From the NCBI GenBank assembly GCA_016715465.1, contig JADKAA010000029.1:1674001-1738000 (forward strand): a stretch of DNA of 64,000 bases, given 5' to 3'. Below the pieces are notes generated by a model that was not told the origin of the DNA, searched no databases, and saw only the letters and a program-made list of their open reading frames with translations. The position numbers were made by a program, and so were the translations under genes. The stretch comes from Saprospiraceae bacterium. GTDB taxonomy: Bacteria > Bacteroidota > Bacteroidia > Chitinophagales > Saprospiraceae. Below are positions 28,536 to 37,993 of the stretch, in pieces (the stretch's first letter is position 1; each line of letters opens with the position of its first letter).

Positions 28536-29511
28536 TTACAAATATTTATATTCTAAATCAAAAAGCACAATTGCACCTGAAAAGTCCGCCTGGTCAGTGC
28601 TATTTCCTACCACGGCATTTTCGATGTTATACAATTTACTATCTCCCCTGCATTTGAAACTCAAGGTATAAGTAAATCCAGGCTCAAGAATAGTGTTTCT
28701 TAATTCATTAAAACTAATGTCGTTTTCTTCATCATTGACATGTTTGCTAATTTCAATTGTTGAGTTAATATCACCACCCGAAAGCATAAAGTCAATACCG
28801 CCGTCACCTCTTGATCTTAATTTTGCCCTGGATAAAACCATCTTCGTTTTGGGAATAATGGTGATTGTCCCCTTATTAAGCGTTTGACGCACACCGTATA
28901 AAGCAGCTTTGGATTTTAAAACACATGTTTTTGTGCGTTTTGTCAGTGAAGATGGTTTTACTATAGCAGGTGGAGGAGGTGTTTCAATTTTTGCAGCAAT
29001 TTCAGAAGTATCCGGCTTCTCATCGACAGGTTTAATTCTATTTCCGTCCTTTGGAGTAGTTATATTTGCAGGCTTAACATTTTGTTTCTGCTTTTGCATT
29101 ACTTTAATAACCATTGAATCACAAATGTTAAGTTTAACAAAGCACACTTTTAGTGAATGATTTCCCTTTTTTAGGAATTGAAACCTTACAAATATTTTGA
29201 TTCTGACAAACAATAGAATTATCAATAAAATAGGATATTTGATTATTACCAATATTGACCTGATCAAGTTGAAGTAAAAAGGCAGAATCAACAAACACCG
29301 GACTTGGATCCAATAATTTTACAGCTGTCGGTGGTGAGGGCCCGGGAGTAGGTGCTACAATTATTGGATCCGGAATTGTAGCAGTTAATTCAATTGGAGG
29401 GTTATTAATTTTTCTGCCAAAGAAATATGCTGCTAAAGAAATAGTCATTAATAAAAGTAAAAACCAAATAATATTTCTTTTCAGATATGATTGATTTCTG
29501 CTATTGTCCAT
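28536..29511 (-). pseudogene. Single-pass membrane protein with proline-rich linker, one frameshift
   Basis: Start at ATG 29511 (MDNSRNQSYLKRN), then a TM helix (IIWFLLLLMTISLAAYFFG), a Pro-rich stretch (IVAPTPGPSPPTAVKLLDPSP), and a predicted extracytoplasmic part. An extra base in GGGAAATC (about 29161-29172) shifts the frame, which continues KKGNHSLKVCFVKLNICDS to the stop at 28536. The C-terminal domain (MVLSRAKLRSRGDGGIDFML; GFTYTLSFKCRGDSKLYNIE) is beta-rich and unidentified. The start lies inside the end of the protease gene (11-base overlap), so it is coupled to the protease. It is probably a periplasmic partner or scaffold. Confidence 0.6.
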
Positions 29512-30828
29512 ATTGCAATTCTTGAGTATTTGTATAATCAATTGTGTTTTTATGCTCAACCACATCTATTAAATGCTTAACTGGTATGCCAATACCATTT
29601 AATCCTTGCTTTGCAAAATGGACAGCAATAAGTTTTCCATTTTCATCAAAGATAGGCGACCCACTTGATCCTCCTGAAGTAGGTATATCATAAAATATTT
29701 CAAACATACCTGGCACTTTCGAAATTGAACTCTTTGAAGTTTGATAAGTCACAGTCCGGGATTGGCTATAACCTGCAGTTATTCCCCGGAATACCCAAGT
29801 ATAACCGCCTCATCTCCAACAGAAATACAGTCCAAATTATCGCTTGCTTCATTGGTAAGATTAATATAATGATAATCGGGCTCTGGATTTGTAGCCAATA
29901 ATGCTATATCCACGTTACTTTCTTTTGACCAACGAAGGAGCTCACAATTTCCTGTACCCAATTTGTTAAGCAAATCATTGTAAGTAAGTCCATTTCCAAG
30001 CGAAAATAAAGTCCCGGAAGGAATAAATAAAATGCGATCAGACTGAGTTATAAACTGCCGGTTAGGATTAGGTGGCAATTTGTATGTCTTTTCAAATTGA
30101 TCAGTTTCTATTCTTATGTCTTCATAAAACTTCTTTTCCTCATCATCTCTATAAACTCGCTTATTTATTCCCCAGGACGGATCAGCAACATGCCTGTTGG
30201 TAGCCAAATTTGCCTTATCATGATTAGATTTGTTCTCTATTAAAAATGCAGTGCCAGTTAAGAAAAATGGCAATAACTCATCCTTATTATATCTGACACT
30301 TTTCTCTAAAGTTTGATCCTTATTATACTTTGCCTTATCATAACCAATAAATAGCTTATCACTGCCAAAATTGACTTTTAGAAAATATGCATTACAAATT
30401 AAGCCCACACTTTTGTTATATTTAGCTTGTATGCATTTAATTTCACATAATTCATCCTTGCATAGGTCTTTCGGCAGTAAAAATAAGTAATAGCCAAGCC
30501 AAGCTGTTGCCAATAATACAATGGTTATTAGTCCAACATAGACAACCCATCCCGTTTTGTTTATTGGAACCGCATTAACACGGGACCAATCAAATCTTTC
30601 CTGGTCAGCAAATTTAATTAAATCATCTTTTCTTACCTTAACTTTTGATGCTAATACTTTATTTCCATTAACAAAGGTGCCATTCGTACTAATATCTTCA
30701 AGTTCATGCGTATCGTCATCGTAAATATAGAGTATGGCATGATTCCGACTTGTCTTTTCATTAAATGAATTCAGACAATAGTCGTTACTTTGATGTCTAC
30801 CAATTTTAATCGTCTTAATTAATTTCAT
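29501..30828 (-). pseudogene. FHA domain - TM - trypsin-like serine protease, one frameshift
   Basis: An N-terminal FHA domain covers residues 1-90 (IKTIKIGRHQSNDYCLN, TSRNHAILYIYDDD, LEDISTNGTFVNG): it binds phosphothreonine and is cytoplasmic. A TM helix follows at about 108-130 (VVYVGLITIVLLATAWLGYY). Then comes an exported trypsin-like domain with catalytic His in LATNRHVAD, Asp in NVDIALLATN, and, after a frameshift at the C4 run 29784-29787, Ser in SGGSSGSPIFDENG. All three catalytic residues are present once the frame is mended. The design couples intracellular Thr phosphorylation to periplasmic proteolysis. Its start overlaps the phosphatase stop by 4 bases. Confidence 0.8.
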
Positions 30829-31910
30829 TTTTTATTAACTTTAATACGTTTAACCACTATTGTATCCTTAATTGATATTGAATCAATGGTGTAGTTTATT
30901 AGAATTTCTGGATCTGGCCACTGAAATGAATCCCGATGCAAATGAATGACTCTTATATTGTCAATATTCATGATACTGTCCATTTTCATACAGTCCAAAT
31001 ATTGATTTTGCGTAAATACAGTGATATCTGCATTTAATTTTTGCTTATTTGGTATTACATTTATATTGTTCCTGAATAAAAAAATAGAAATAGCTGGTAC
31101 CAATAAAAATATTGTGAAAAATAGCGCCAATTTATGTTTAATTGCAAATGGCAATTTTGAATAACTTTTACAATACAGCAATGAAGTGAGGTTATCATGG
31201 TTTAAAATACCTATTTTCTTAGCTTCTACTTCAGCTTCATTTAATAATCTTTCATTGATATTACCAAGTGAGAACCCATTATTTACCAATTTTAAAATTT
31301 TCGAATCATCCAATACCCCATGTATGCCATCAGTTGTCAATAATAATATATCGCCATTTTTAAATTTAAGATCATTAATTTCAATATCAAGTTTTATAGG
31401 AGCGCCCATTGCTCTGGTAATTACATTAGCTTTTGGATGGTTTAAAACCTCTTTCCTGGTAATTTCCCTTTTTGCCAATAACTCCTGAACCAGTGAATGA
31501 TCTTTTGACCTGAATACAAAATTGCCATTCCTAATCTGATAAATTCTACTATCACCAATGTGGAATGCAATTCCAGTTGATCCATCCAAGAAAACCATGG
31601 ATAGCGTTGTTTTCATTCCTTGTAAGTCCGGATCTGAGGCAGATTGAGAAATCAATTGCTGATTGACAGATTGAATAGAATTAATAAGATATTCCTTAAT
31701 CTCAACAGTTCCATCATATTTTCGAAAATATTGTATTAGTGAATTACCAACAAAGTTTGAAGCATAAGCTCCACCATTATACCCACCAGCGCCATCACAA
31801 ACAATCAGCAAGGTTCCCAATTTGCCCTTATACGCAATGGCGAAATCCTGGTTCTGGTCTCTTCCACCAGAATCAGAAATAATCGAAATGTCATTTTCCA
31901 TTACCCTCAT
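30825..31910 (-). CDS. Membrane-anchored PP2C-type Ser/Thr phosphatase
   Basis: 361 residues. The PP2C metal motifs are complete: SDSGGRDQNQD, LLIVCDGAGGYNGG, IAFHIGDSRIYQI, LLLTTDGIHG, NHDNLTSLLY. A TM helix follows at about 258-280 (ALFFTIFLLVPAISIFLF), then about 80 extracytoplasmic residues, so the catalytic domain is cytoplasmic. It would remove phosphates placed by the kinase encoded immediately upstream (4-base ATGA overlap) and reset FHA binding. The ATG at 31901 (MENDISIIS) is an alternative start. Confidence 0.93.
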   Translation of the reverse strand: MRVMENDISIISDSGGRDQNQDFAIAYKGKLGTLLIVCDGAGGYNGGAYASNFVGNSLIQYFRKYDGTVEIKEYLINSIQSVNQQLISQSASDPDLQGMKTTLSMVFLDGSTGIAFHIGDSRIYQIRNGNFVFRSKDHSLVQELLAKREITRKEVLNHPKANVITRAMGAPIKLDIEINDLKFKNGDILLLTTDGIHGVLDDSKILKLVNNGFSLGNINERLLNEAEVEAKKIGILNHDNLTSLLYCKSYSKLPFAIKHKLALFFTIFLLVPAISIFLFRNNINVIPNKQKLNADITVFTQNQYLDCMKMDSIMNIDNIRVIHLHRDSFQWPDPEILINYTIDSISIKDTIVVKRIKVNKK

Positions 31911-32830
31911 ACTGAAAATATTATCATTGCAACAATAAGCGCAATTAAAGTAAAAACTATGAGTACTTTAATCAAATTACTAAAGAGATCATTTTGATCA
32001 AGATATTCAATAAACTTATCCAGCCAACAAACTCTTGACAAACCAGACAAAGCTCTAATTATTTCATCTGCACTTTGGAAACGATTATCAATATTTGGAT
32101 CTAATGCTCTATCTATGAGTTTTTTAATAGTTGAATTGTATTGACCGTGCGTGTATTCCTTTGATTTAATTTTATGCAACAAAAGGTTTTTATCGTCCGT
32201 ATCAAACGGGAACTGACCTTGATTATAAATCCTATAAAGGATAATACCAACTGACCATAAATCTGCCCTTCTATCCAATGCCTGTAACTCCAAATTTTCA
32301 GGTGAAGAATACTTCACAGTTCCAACAAAGTGATCCACTTTTGTTTGCTGGTGCATTACTAAATCATAGTCAATTATTTTAGTGAATAAATCCGAATTAT
32401 CAATTAAAATATTACTAGGCTTAATGTCCCGATGTAAATAGCCATTATTGTGCAACCCTTTTAAACCCTCTAAGACTTGAATGAGTATTTTAAGATGTTC
32501 CTCTAATTTGAAATTATTGAATGACTTCTCATAATCCGAACCTTTAATATACTCTAGAATAATATGCCTCCGGTTGTTTTGATGAATTTCTTCATATACC
32601 TGCATTAAATTCTTGTGCAAAATTGAAAATTCAGCATTGTTCCTCCATAGATTTAAAGTAAGTGGATTCTCGTGCTGTTGTCTCAAAACCTTTATTGCAA
32701 CACTTTGATTCTCACTACTTCTGGCCTTATAAATCGATGCCATTGATCCTTCACCGATTAAGTCAGTTGGATAGGTAAAAACATATGATTTTAGTCCATT
32801 CAGTCTTAATGTATAGGGCACCTGATTCAT
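31907..32830 (-). CDS. Membrane-anchored Ser/Thr protein kinase (PknB-like)
   Basis: 307 residues. The kinase domain has a Gly-rich loop (LIGEGSMASIYKAR), the ATP-binding Lys (VAIKVL), the catalytic loop (YLHRDIKPSNILI) and the activation segment (VGTVKYSSPENLE). The metal-binding motif reads DYD where DFG is expected (KIIDYDLVM), so the Asp is kept but the Gly is replaced. A C-terminal TM helix (LIKVLIVFTLIALIVAMIIF) ends the protein with almost no external part, so any signal must come through partners. The downstream phosphatase overlaps by 4 bases. Likely substrates are the two FHA proteins and itself. Confidence 0.93.
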   Translation of the reverse strand: MNQVPYTLRLNGLKSYVFTYPTDLIGEGSMASIYKARSSENQSVAIKVLRQQHENPLTLNLWRNNAEFSILHKNLMQVYEEIHQNNRRHIILEYIKGSDYEKSFNNFKLEEHLKILIQVLEGLKGLHNNGYLHRDIKPSNILIDNSDLFTKIIDYDLVMHQQTKVDHFVGTVKYSSPENLELQALDRRADLWSVGIILYRIYNQGQFPFDTDDKNLLLHKIKSKEYTHGQYNSTIKKLIDRALDPNIDNRFQSADEIIRALSGLSRVCWLDKFIEYLDQNDLFSNLIKVLIVFTLIALIVAMIIFSV

Positions 32831-32913
32831 TATACAAATAATTGACTAGTATGGTGGAAGTTCGTCCAATGGCTTAAATGAAGTATTAGGTTGCATATTG
32901 AGTAAAATATCAT

Positions 32914-33351
32914 CTACAATATAAAAAAGAAGATCGTACCGCCAATTCTAATTCTGTCACCGTGTTTTAAAGGCGCATAGTTTTTAAAATGATATAAATC
33001 CTGATCATTTAAAATGGTGCCTCCATTAGAACCATCATCTCTTAATTCAAATATCAAATTATTATCATCGATAACCCTTGAATTCAATAAAGCATGCTTT
33101 TCAGATACTGATTTTTCCAATAGCCTTATTGTTGAGCCTATTCCTGATCCGATGGTATTCCGACCATGATAGACAATCCAATATTCGCCAAAGCCGTTCT
33201 TTGAAAAAGAAAAGAGAACTCCAGCAATCTTTCTGTTGTTTCTTGTTAATAATTCAGCACCAGTAGATGGTCCAAATACCGTACCTTCATTTGGCAACTT
33301 GGGTTCAACCTCTGTGGGCTCGAAAACTGTTTTATCATTTTGATTTGCCAT
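32914..33351 (-). CDS. FHA-domain adaptor with N-terminal TVF-P motifs
   Basis: 145 residues. The C-terminal FHA domain (about 50-145) has GRNTIGSGIGSTIRLLEKSV, SEKHALL, GSNGGTILND and HGDRIRIGGTIFFF. The N-terminal tail has two similar Thr motifs, DKTVFEPTEVEP and EGTVFGPST, which could be kinase sites that bind FHA domains in cis or trans, as known for GarA/OdhI-type proteins (analogy only). It is the first gene of the island, transcribed just before the kinase (83 bases), and is probably the phospho-switch of the system. Confidence 0.88.
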   Translation of the reverse strand: MANQNDKTVFEPTEVEPKLPNEGTVFGPSTGAELLTRNNRKIAGVLFSFSKNGFGEYWIVYHGRNTIGSGIGSTIRLLEKSVSEKHALLNSRVIDDNNLIFELRDDGSNGGTILNDQDLYHFKNYAPLKHGDRIRIGGTIFFFIL

Positions 33352-34490
33352 TAAATATCTATTTAAGATTTAGAAATGTCTTTCACTTTGTAAGTTACAT
33401 TCGCAAAGAAATAAGGAGTATTGCCATTATGACAATTATTATGACTATGTACCCTCTTCTAGTCTAAACTAATTTCCATTATTAAAAATATAATATATGT
33501 AATTATTATAATTTCACAAACGCTTTCTTAATAAGTACAAAATAATAATTTCTACCAATTGCCTTAAATAATTCCATTTTTCAAAAGCGAGCATATTTTA
33601 TGAGTTACTAAATATCACTCAAAAGTCAGCTATAACTTAAATGATTTCCGAATTTATTTATTGGAGAAATAATAAGTTGTCTTAGTATACCCAAAACTAT
33701 ATGAGCTTAATCTTCCATATGATATAGATTTTGATTGTGTGATAAATCTATTTGCATTTTAACAATAAAAAACTGATAAACATCACTTGTAAAAGTATTT
33801 CTTATCAACTAACAAACTTTAAGGATTAAATAAAATAATTTCAAAAGCAACTATTCCCCTTACGTTTTTATTCTATTTCTTTGGTCAAAAGCTTGAATTT
33901 ACAATCAAACAAACCATTTTAAACCCAAGTAATTTAAAGTTCAAATCGATTTTATTCCCTGATTTTAATTCAATATTTCTCGAATAAATTTAACATAGAA
34001 ATATTCCATAATCAAATACCCCTCTTAATTCAATATTTATCTTTCCATTTGCACCATTTGACAGAATTAGACATAAAAAGTTATAAGTTTTATTTTCCAA
34101 AATCAGAATAAGATTTGGAGCAATCAAAGAATGCCCGGAATGACTTCCTAGTCATAAATATATTGTGCCCCTATTGACCAACTTAAATTGTTATGTAATA
34201 AAATTATAACCTCCATCCCTTCCTGCTTCCAGGAATATTGGGTTATAAACTCTTTTAAAATCTCCTATACTTACCGCAGTTTTAAAATATAGGTTAGTAC
34301 ATCTTTGTGACAGATGGATCTCCACCATTCCCGAATAATTGCGTTTAAAAATCCGAATAAACTATAACTTTCCTGAAATAAAATTTTCGGGAAATCCCAT
34401 AAGGAAACTTGTGTCTTATTCGTTTATATGACTGGATATCAGGGTTTAGTGTGCGATTTTTTCCTGTAAAATGGGGTGGAAAGTTTTTTT
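33352..34490. other. Long AT-rich non-coding region upstream of the signalling island
   Basis: About 1.1 kb with very low GC and no credible gene on either strand. It should contain the promoter of the minus-strand island near 33360-33500. I see no strong TAnnTTTG match and no long repeat. Confidence 0.5.
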
Positions 34491-34499
34491 GGGGAGCTG

Positions 34500-34930
34500 G
34501 TGGTGGGATGGGGAAATCGCGGAATCGGGGAATCGGGGAATCGCGGAAATCGTGGAATTCGGAGCATCTGAGGAATCGGAGGACTCGTGGAAATCTGGGG
34601 AGTAAGTAATCTATGCCTACCTGCGGAACGGGTAATACGCCTTAAGGCAATACGCTTTGCTTAGATCAATACGGCTGCGCCTTAATGCAATACGCTTTGC
34701 TTAGACCAATACGGCTTCGCCTTAATGCAATGCGCTCTGTTTAAAGCAATACGGCTTCGCCTTAGGCCAATGCGCGTTGCTTAATTCAATTCCTAAATCC
34801 TAAATCAGAATTCCCCAACGTTTCCCGTAGATCTACCAAACCGGCGCAGCCAGGTAGATTTTCTCGATTCACCGGTTCCCCGACCTGTCTAACTGGCGTT
34901 AGCCAGGTAGATTTTCCCGATTCACCAGCT
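34500..34930. repeat. Minisatellite, GGCAATACG array and 26-bp palindrome
   Basis: It starts with degenerate GGGGAATCG units (34505-34590). Next is an array of about eight 18-20 base units of GCAATACGCTTTGCTTA / CAATACGGCTTCGCCTTA type (34630-34795). A CCTAAATCCTAAATC segment follows, and an inverted copy of the CTAAC/GTTAG palindrome (34883-34908) ends it. This is the same assembly of parts as at 56.9 and 51.1 kb, and lies just upstream of the KorAB-Rnf locus. Confidence 0.65.
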
Positions 34931-35128
34931 AACCAAATTTACCTACATTCAGCATTAAAAAATTCCATTTATAAAATAAAATACCAAAAAACTGACCATC
35001 GTCATTCTTTTGTATTATGGTGGTCATTGGCTGCTGTATCATGTTCCGCTTACTTTACCGCAAGATTTGCCCTTCAATGGGGTAAATGCAGGTTTTTCTA
35101 TTCATTGAGGATATACAACATTAGCATT

Positions 35129-37018
35129 ATGAGCATAACACAAACCATTCCGGATGTGGCGAAAGTCGGCCCTAACCGGACCATTGTTGGCCAGCACGTG
35201 GTTGAAATTGTAAGCGACTCGGGAGAGGGTGCGCAAAAAGCGGGACAAAGTTTTGGGGCCTTATCGGCGAAGATGGGCAACGGGGTCTGGACCGTGGAGA
35301 TCATCCCCGCAGAGATACAACCGCCCGCCCGGTCGAGGGCCGGTGCTTCAGGCATACGCATCCGCGTGGGTTCCGAGAAGGTGACCAACATGGGCGATTT
35401 TGCCGACCTGGTGGTAGCGCTCAACGAACAGGTGCTGTACGGCCGAATCGCACAGAATGCATATACCGAAGGTACTGTCATCCTGCTGGAGAACAAGTGG
35501 GCGACCAGTGACATCGAAGCTGTGCGCAGGGATTATGCGGCGGCACTGGCTGACTTTACGGCCAAGGGTTTCAGGGTCATAGAGATACCGATGGAAGTGG
35601 AATGCCTGAAGTTTGTAGCCGATGCGCGCAAGGGCAAAAACATGTGGGTGCTGGGGCTGCTGTGCCACATCTACAACCGCGACCTGCAAAAAGCGGAAGA
35701 TCAGATCCGCATTACTTTTAAGAAAAAATCAGAAAAAATATTTGAATCCAATGTAGAACTGCTCCGGGGAGGCTACAACTGGGCCAAAGAAAACCTGGAT
35801 CTCGCCTATGAAATTCCCCCCAGGCAGGATGCAGGCGACCAGGTGGTCATGAACGGAAACGAGGCGATCGCGCTGGGTACCCTGGCGGCGGGCATCGAAC
35901 TGTGTGCCATGTATCCCATCACGCCGGCGACTTCGGTTTCGCACAAGTTGGCGGAATGCATCGAAAATGCGGGCGGCATCGTGCACCAGGCGGAAGATGA
36001 GATCGCGGCCATCGGCTTTGCCATCGGATCTTCCTATGCCGGTAAAACAGCCATCACCGTGACTTCGGGTCCGGGTCTGGCGCTCAAAACAGAATTTATT
36101 GGCCTGGCCGTCATGGCTGAAGTGCCGCTGGTCATCGTCGATGTACAACGGGGCGGACCATCCACCGGCTTGCCTACCAAAGTGGAACAGGGAGACCTGC
36201 TCGCGTCTTTATATGGTGAAGCGGGCGATGCCCCCAAGATCATTATTGCACCGGCTACCATCGAAGAGTGTTTCCAGTTTGTGATCCTCGCACGCAAGCT
36301 CGCAGAGGCGTTCAGGACGCCGGTGATCCTGCTCACCGATGCCAACCTGGCTACCGGGGTTTCGCCATTCCCACGTCCCAAACTGAATCCGGACTGGCTG
36401 TCGGCACCGATCGACCAAAGCCGCTGGAAGGGAGATGTAAAACCGTTTGACTGGGATCCGGAAACGGGCCTGAGTCAACGACCGATACCCGGCCAAAAGG
36501 ATGGCATGTACACCCTTACCGGGCTCGCACACGACAGCCGCAGTAAGGTAGCGTACGAACCGGAGATCAATCAAAAATCCAGCGAGGCCCGCAGTCGCAA
36601 AATTGCGGCGGTGCTGCAGACCCTGAAACCGCCTAAGATCAATGGCGATGATAGCGGAGAACTGCTCATCGTAGGCTGGGGATCCACCAAAGGGGCCATC
36701 GAAGAGGCGGTAGATACGGCGAGAAAATTGGGACTCAGCGTGAGCAGTGTCCACCTGCATTTCCTCAGTCCGCTTGAACCGGGACTGGAAGAAATATTCA
36801 GCCGATTTAAAAAAGTAATGACGGTAGAACTGAATTACAGCGACACCATCGGAGATCCGCTCATCACCAAAAAAAGCAGAAGGTACGCACAGCTTGCCTG
36901 GCTGCTGAGGGCGCATACCCTGGTGGATGTGGATTGTTTCAGCAACGTTTTCGGCCAGCCGATCAACCCCAGCATGGTGTTGAATATGATCAAAGATGAA
37001 TTAATCAATAAAAATTAA
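35129..37018 (+). CDS. korA: 2-oxoacid:ferredoxin oxidoreductase, fused gamma-alpha subunit (KorA type)
   Basis: 629 residues from ATG 35129. The N-terminal gamma-type domain (SDSGEGAQKAGQSFGALSAK, VLLENKWAT region) is followed by the alpha pyrimidine-binding part (GNEAIALGTLAAGIELCAMY, PITPATSVSH, EDEIAAIGFAIGSSYAGKTA, TSGPGLALKTEFIGLAV, RGGPSTGLPTKVEQGDL). This is the normal layout of KorA in Bacteroidota. With KorB (5 bases downstream) it oxidises 2-oxoglutarate or a related 2-oxoacid to the acyl-CoA, reducing ferredoxin. The frame is open to 35027, but the extra residues lack family similarity. It is the first gene of the Rnf-linked operon. Confidence 0.93.
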   Translation: MSITQTIPDVAKVGPNRTIVGQHVVEIVSDSGEGAQKAGQSFGALSAKMGNGVWTVEIIPAEIQPPARSRAGASGIRIRVGSEKVTNMGDFADLVVALNEQVLYGRIAQNAYTEGTVILLENKWATSDIEAVRRDYAAALADFTAKGFRVIEIPMEVECLKFVADARKGKNMWVLGLLCHIYNRDLQKAEDQIRITFKKKSEKIFESNVELLRGGYNWAKENLDLAYEIPPRQDAGDQVVMNGNEAIALGTLAAGIELCAMYPITPATSVSHKLAECIENAGGIVHQAEDEIAAIGFAIGSSYAGKTAITVTSGPGLALKTEFIGLAVMAEVPLVIVDVQRGGPSTGLPTKVEQGDLLASLYGEAGDAPKIIIAPATIEECFQFVILARKLAEAFRTPVILLTDANLATGVSPFPRPKLNPDWLSAPIDQSRWKGDVKPFDWDPETGLSQRPIPGQKDGMYTLTGLAHDSRSKVAYEPEINQKSSEARSRKIAAVLQTLKPPKINGDDSGELLIVGWGSTKGAIEEAVDTARKLGLSVSSVHLHFLSPLEPGLEEIFSRFKKVMTVELNYSDTIGDPLITKKSRRYAQLAWLLRAHTLVDVDCFSNVFGQPINPSMVLNMIKDELINKN

Positions 37019-37023
37019 GACAA

Positions 37024-37914
37024 ATGTTCGGATTAAAACCTGATGTATGCCACATACCCAGCCCTGATGAAGTTTACTCTCTGGAAGATTATGAAGATGG
37101 TGTAGCCCGCTGGTGTCCGGGCTGTGGCGACCACGGCATCCTTACCTCGGTACAGAAACTGTGCAGGGAAAAACAACTGGCTCCTGAAAAAACCGTATTT
37201 GTGAGCGGCATTGGCTGTAGCAGCCGTTTTCCGCATTACATGAATACCTATGGCTTCCACGGCTTACACGGCCGCGCCTTTCCGGTGGCTTCGGGTGTGA
37301 AATTCCGCAGACCAGACCTCAATGTTTTTGTGGTGACCGGCGACGGTGACTGCTGTTCCATTGGAACTGCCCACTGGATCCATGCCATCCGGTACAACAT
37401 GAACATGACCGTGCTACTGCTGGACAACAGCATCTATGGACTGACCAAAAAACAAACCAGTCCGACCAGTGCCATGGGTACCAAGTCGAACACCCACCCA
37501 CATGGTTCGGTACTGCCTCCGATCAACCCCATTCAAACGACCCTGGGGGTATCGAATGTGTCTTTTGTAGCCCAGACCGCAGACTGGAATCCGGCCCACG
37601 TCTATGAGACGATCAAGGCGGCTTATGAACATCCCGGCTTCGCCTTTGTAAGGGTGGTGCAAAGATGCCCTGTCTTCATGCGCGACCTGTATGATGCAGC
37701 GGTATCCGATCCCACAGCGCTGACCCTGCTCACCCACGACAACGGCATCAAGGTGCACGAAAATGTGGAGAAAGGATTTAAAAAGATCATCCAGCACGAT
37801 CCGGGCAACATCCATAAAGCCAGGGAATACGCGGAAATTTCCGACAGCATTCCGATAGGTTTATTCTACCAGAATAAAAATGCGCCCAGGTACGATGAGT
37901 ACGGTGCCTCATAA
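37024..37914 (+). CDS. korB: 2-oxoacid:ferredoxin oxidoreductase beta subunit (KorB type)
   Basis: 296 residues. The Cys motif ARWCPGCGDHGIL and GIGCSSRFPHYMNTYG contribute to the single 4Fe-4S cluster. The thiamine-diphosphate motif is intact: VTGDGDCCSIGTAHWIHAIR then NMNMTVLLLDNSIYGLTK. It catalyses the decarboxylation half of the reaction together with KorA. This intact TPP site contrasts with the two large downstream PFOR-like proteins, in which it is lost. Confidence 0.95.
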   Translation: MFGLKPDVCHIPSPDEVYSLEDYEDGVARWCPGCGDHGILTSVQKLCREKQLAPEKTVFVSGIGCSSRFPHYMNTYGFHGLHGRAFPVASGVKFRRPDLNVFVVTGDGDCCSIGTAHWIHAIRYNMNMTVLLLDNSIYGLTKKQTSPTSAMGTKSNTHPHGSVLPPINPIQTTLGVSNVSFVAQTADWNPAHVYETIKAAYEHPGFAFVRVVQRCPVFMRDLYDAAVSDPTALTLLTHDNGIKVHENVEKGFKKIIQHDPGNIHKAREYAEISDSIPIGLFYQNKNAPRYDEYGAS

Positions 37915-37993
37915 CATTGGCATGTCTGCGGAGGATAAAATCTCTGCCATCAATTTGGAATTTGACAAATACGCAGTTTAAACACTTCTTATC

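Noticed and set aside
35027..35128. Upstream extension of korA
   Set aside because: 34 extra residues without family similarity; ATG 35129 gives the normal gamma-domain start.
35348..37260. Several 60-235-residue minus-strand frames under korA/korB
   Set aside because: All lie antisense to well-supported genes and have His/Arg-rich shadow composition.
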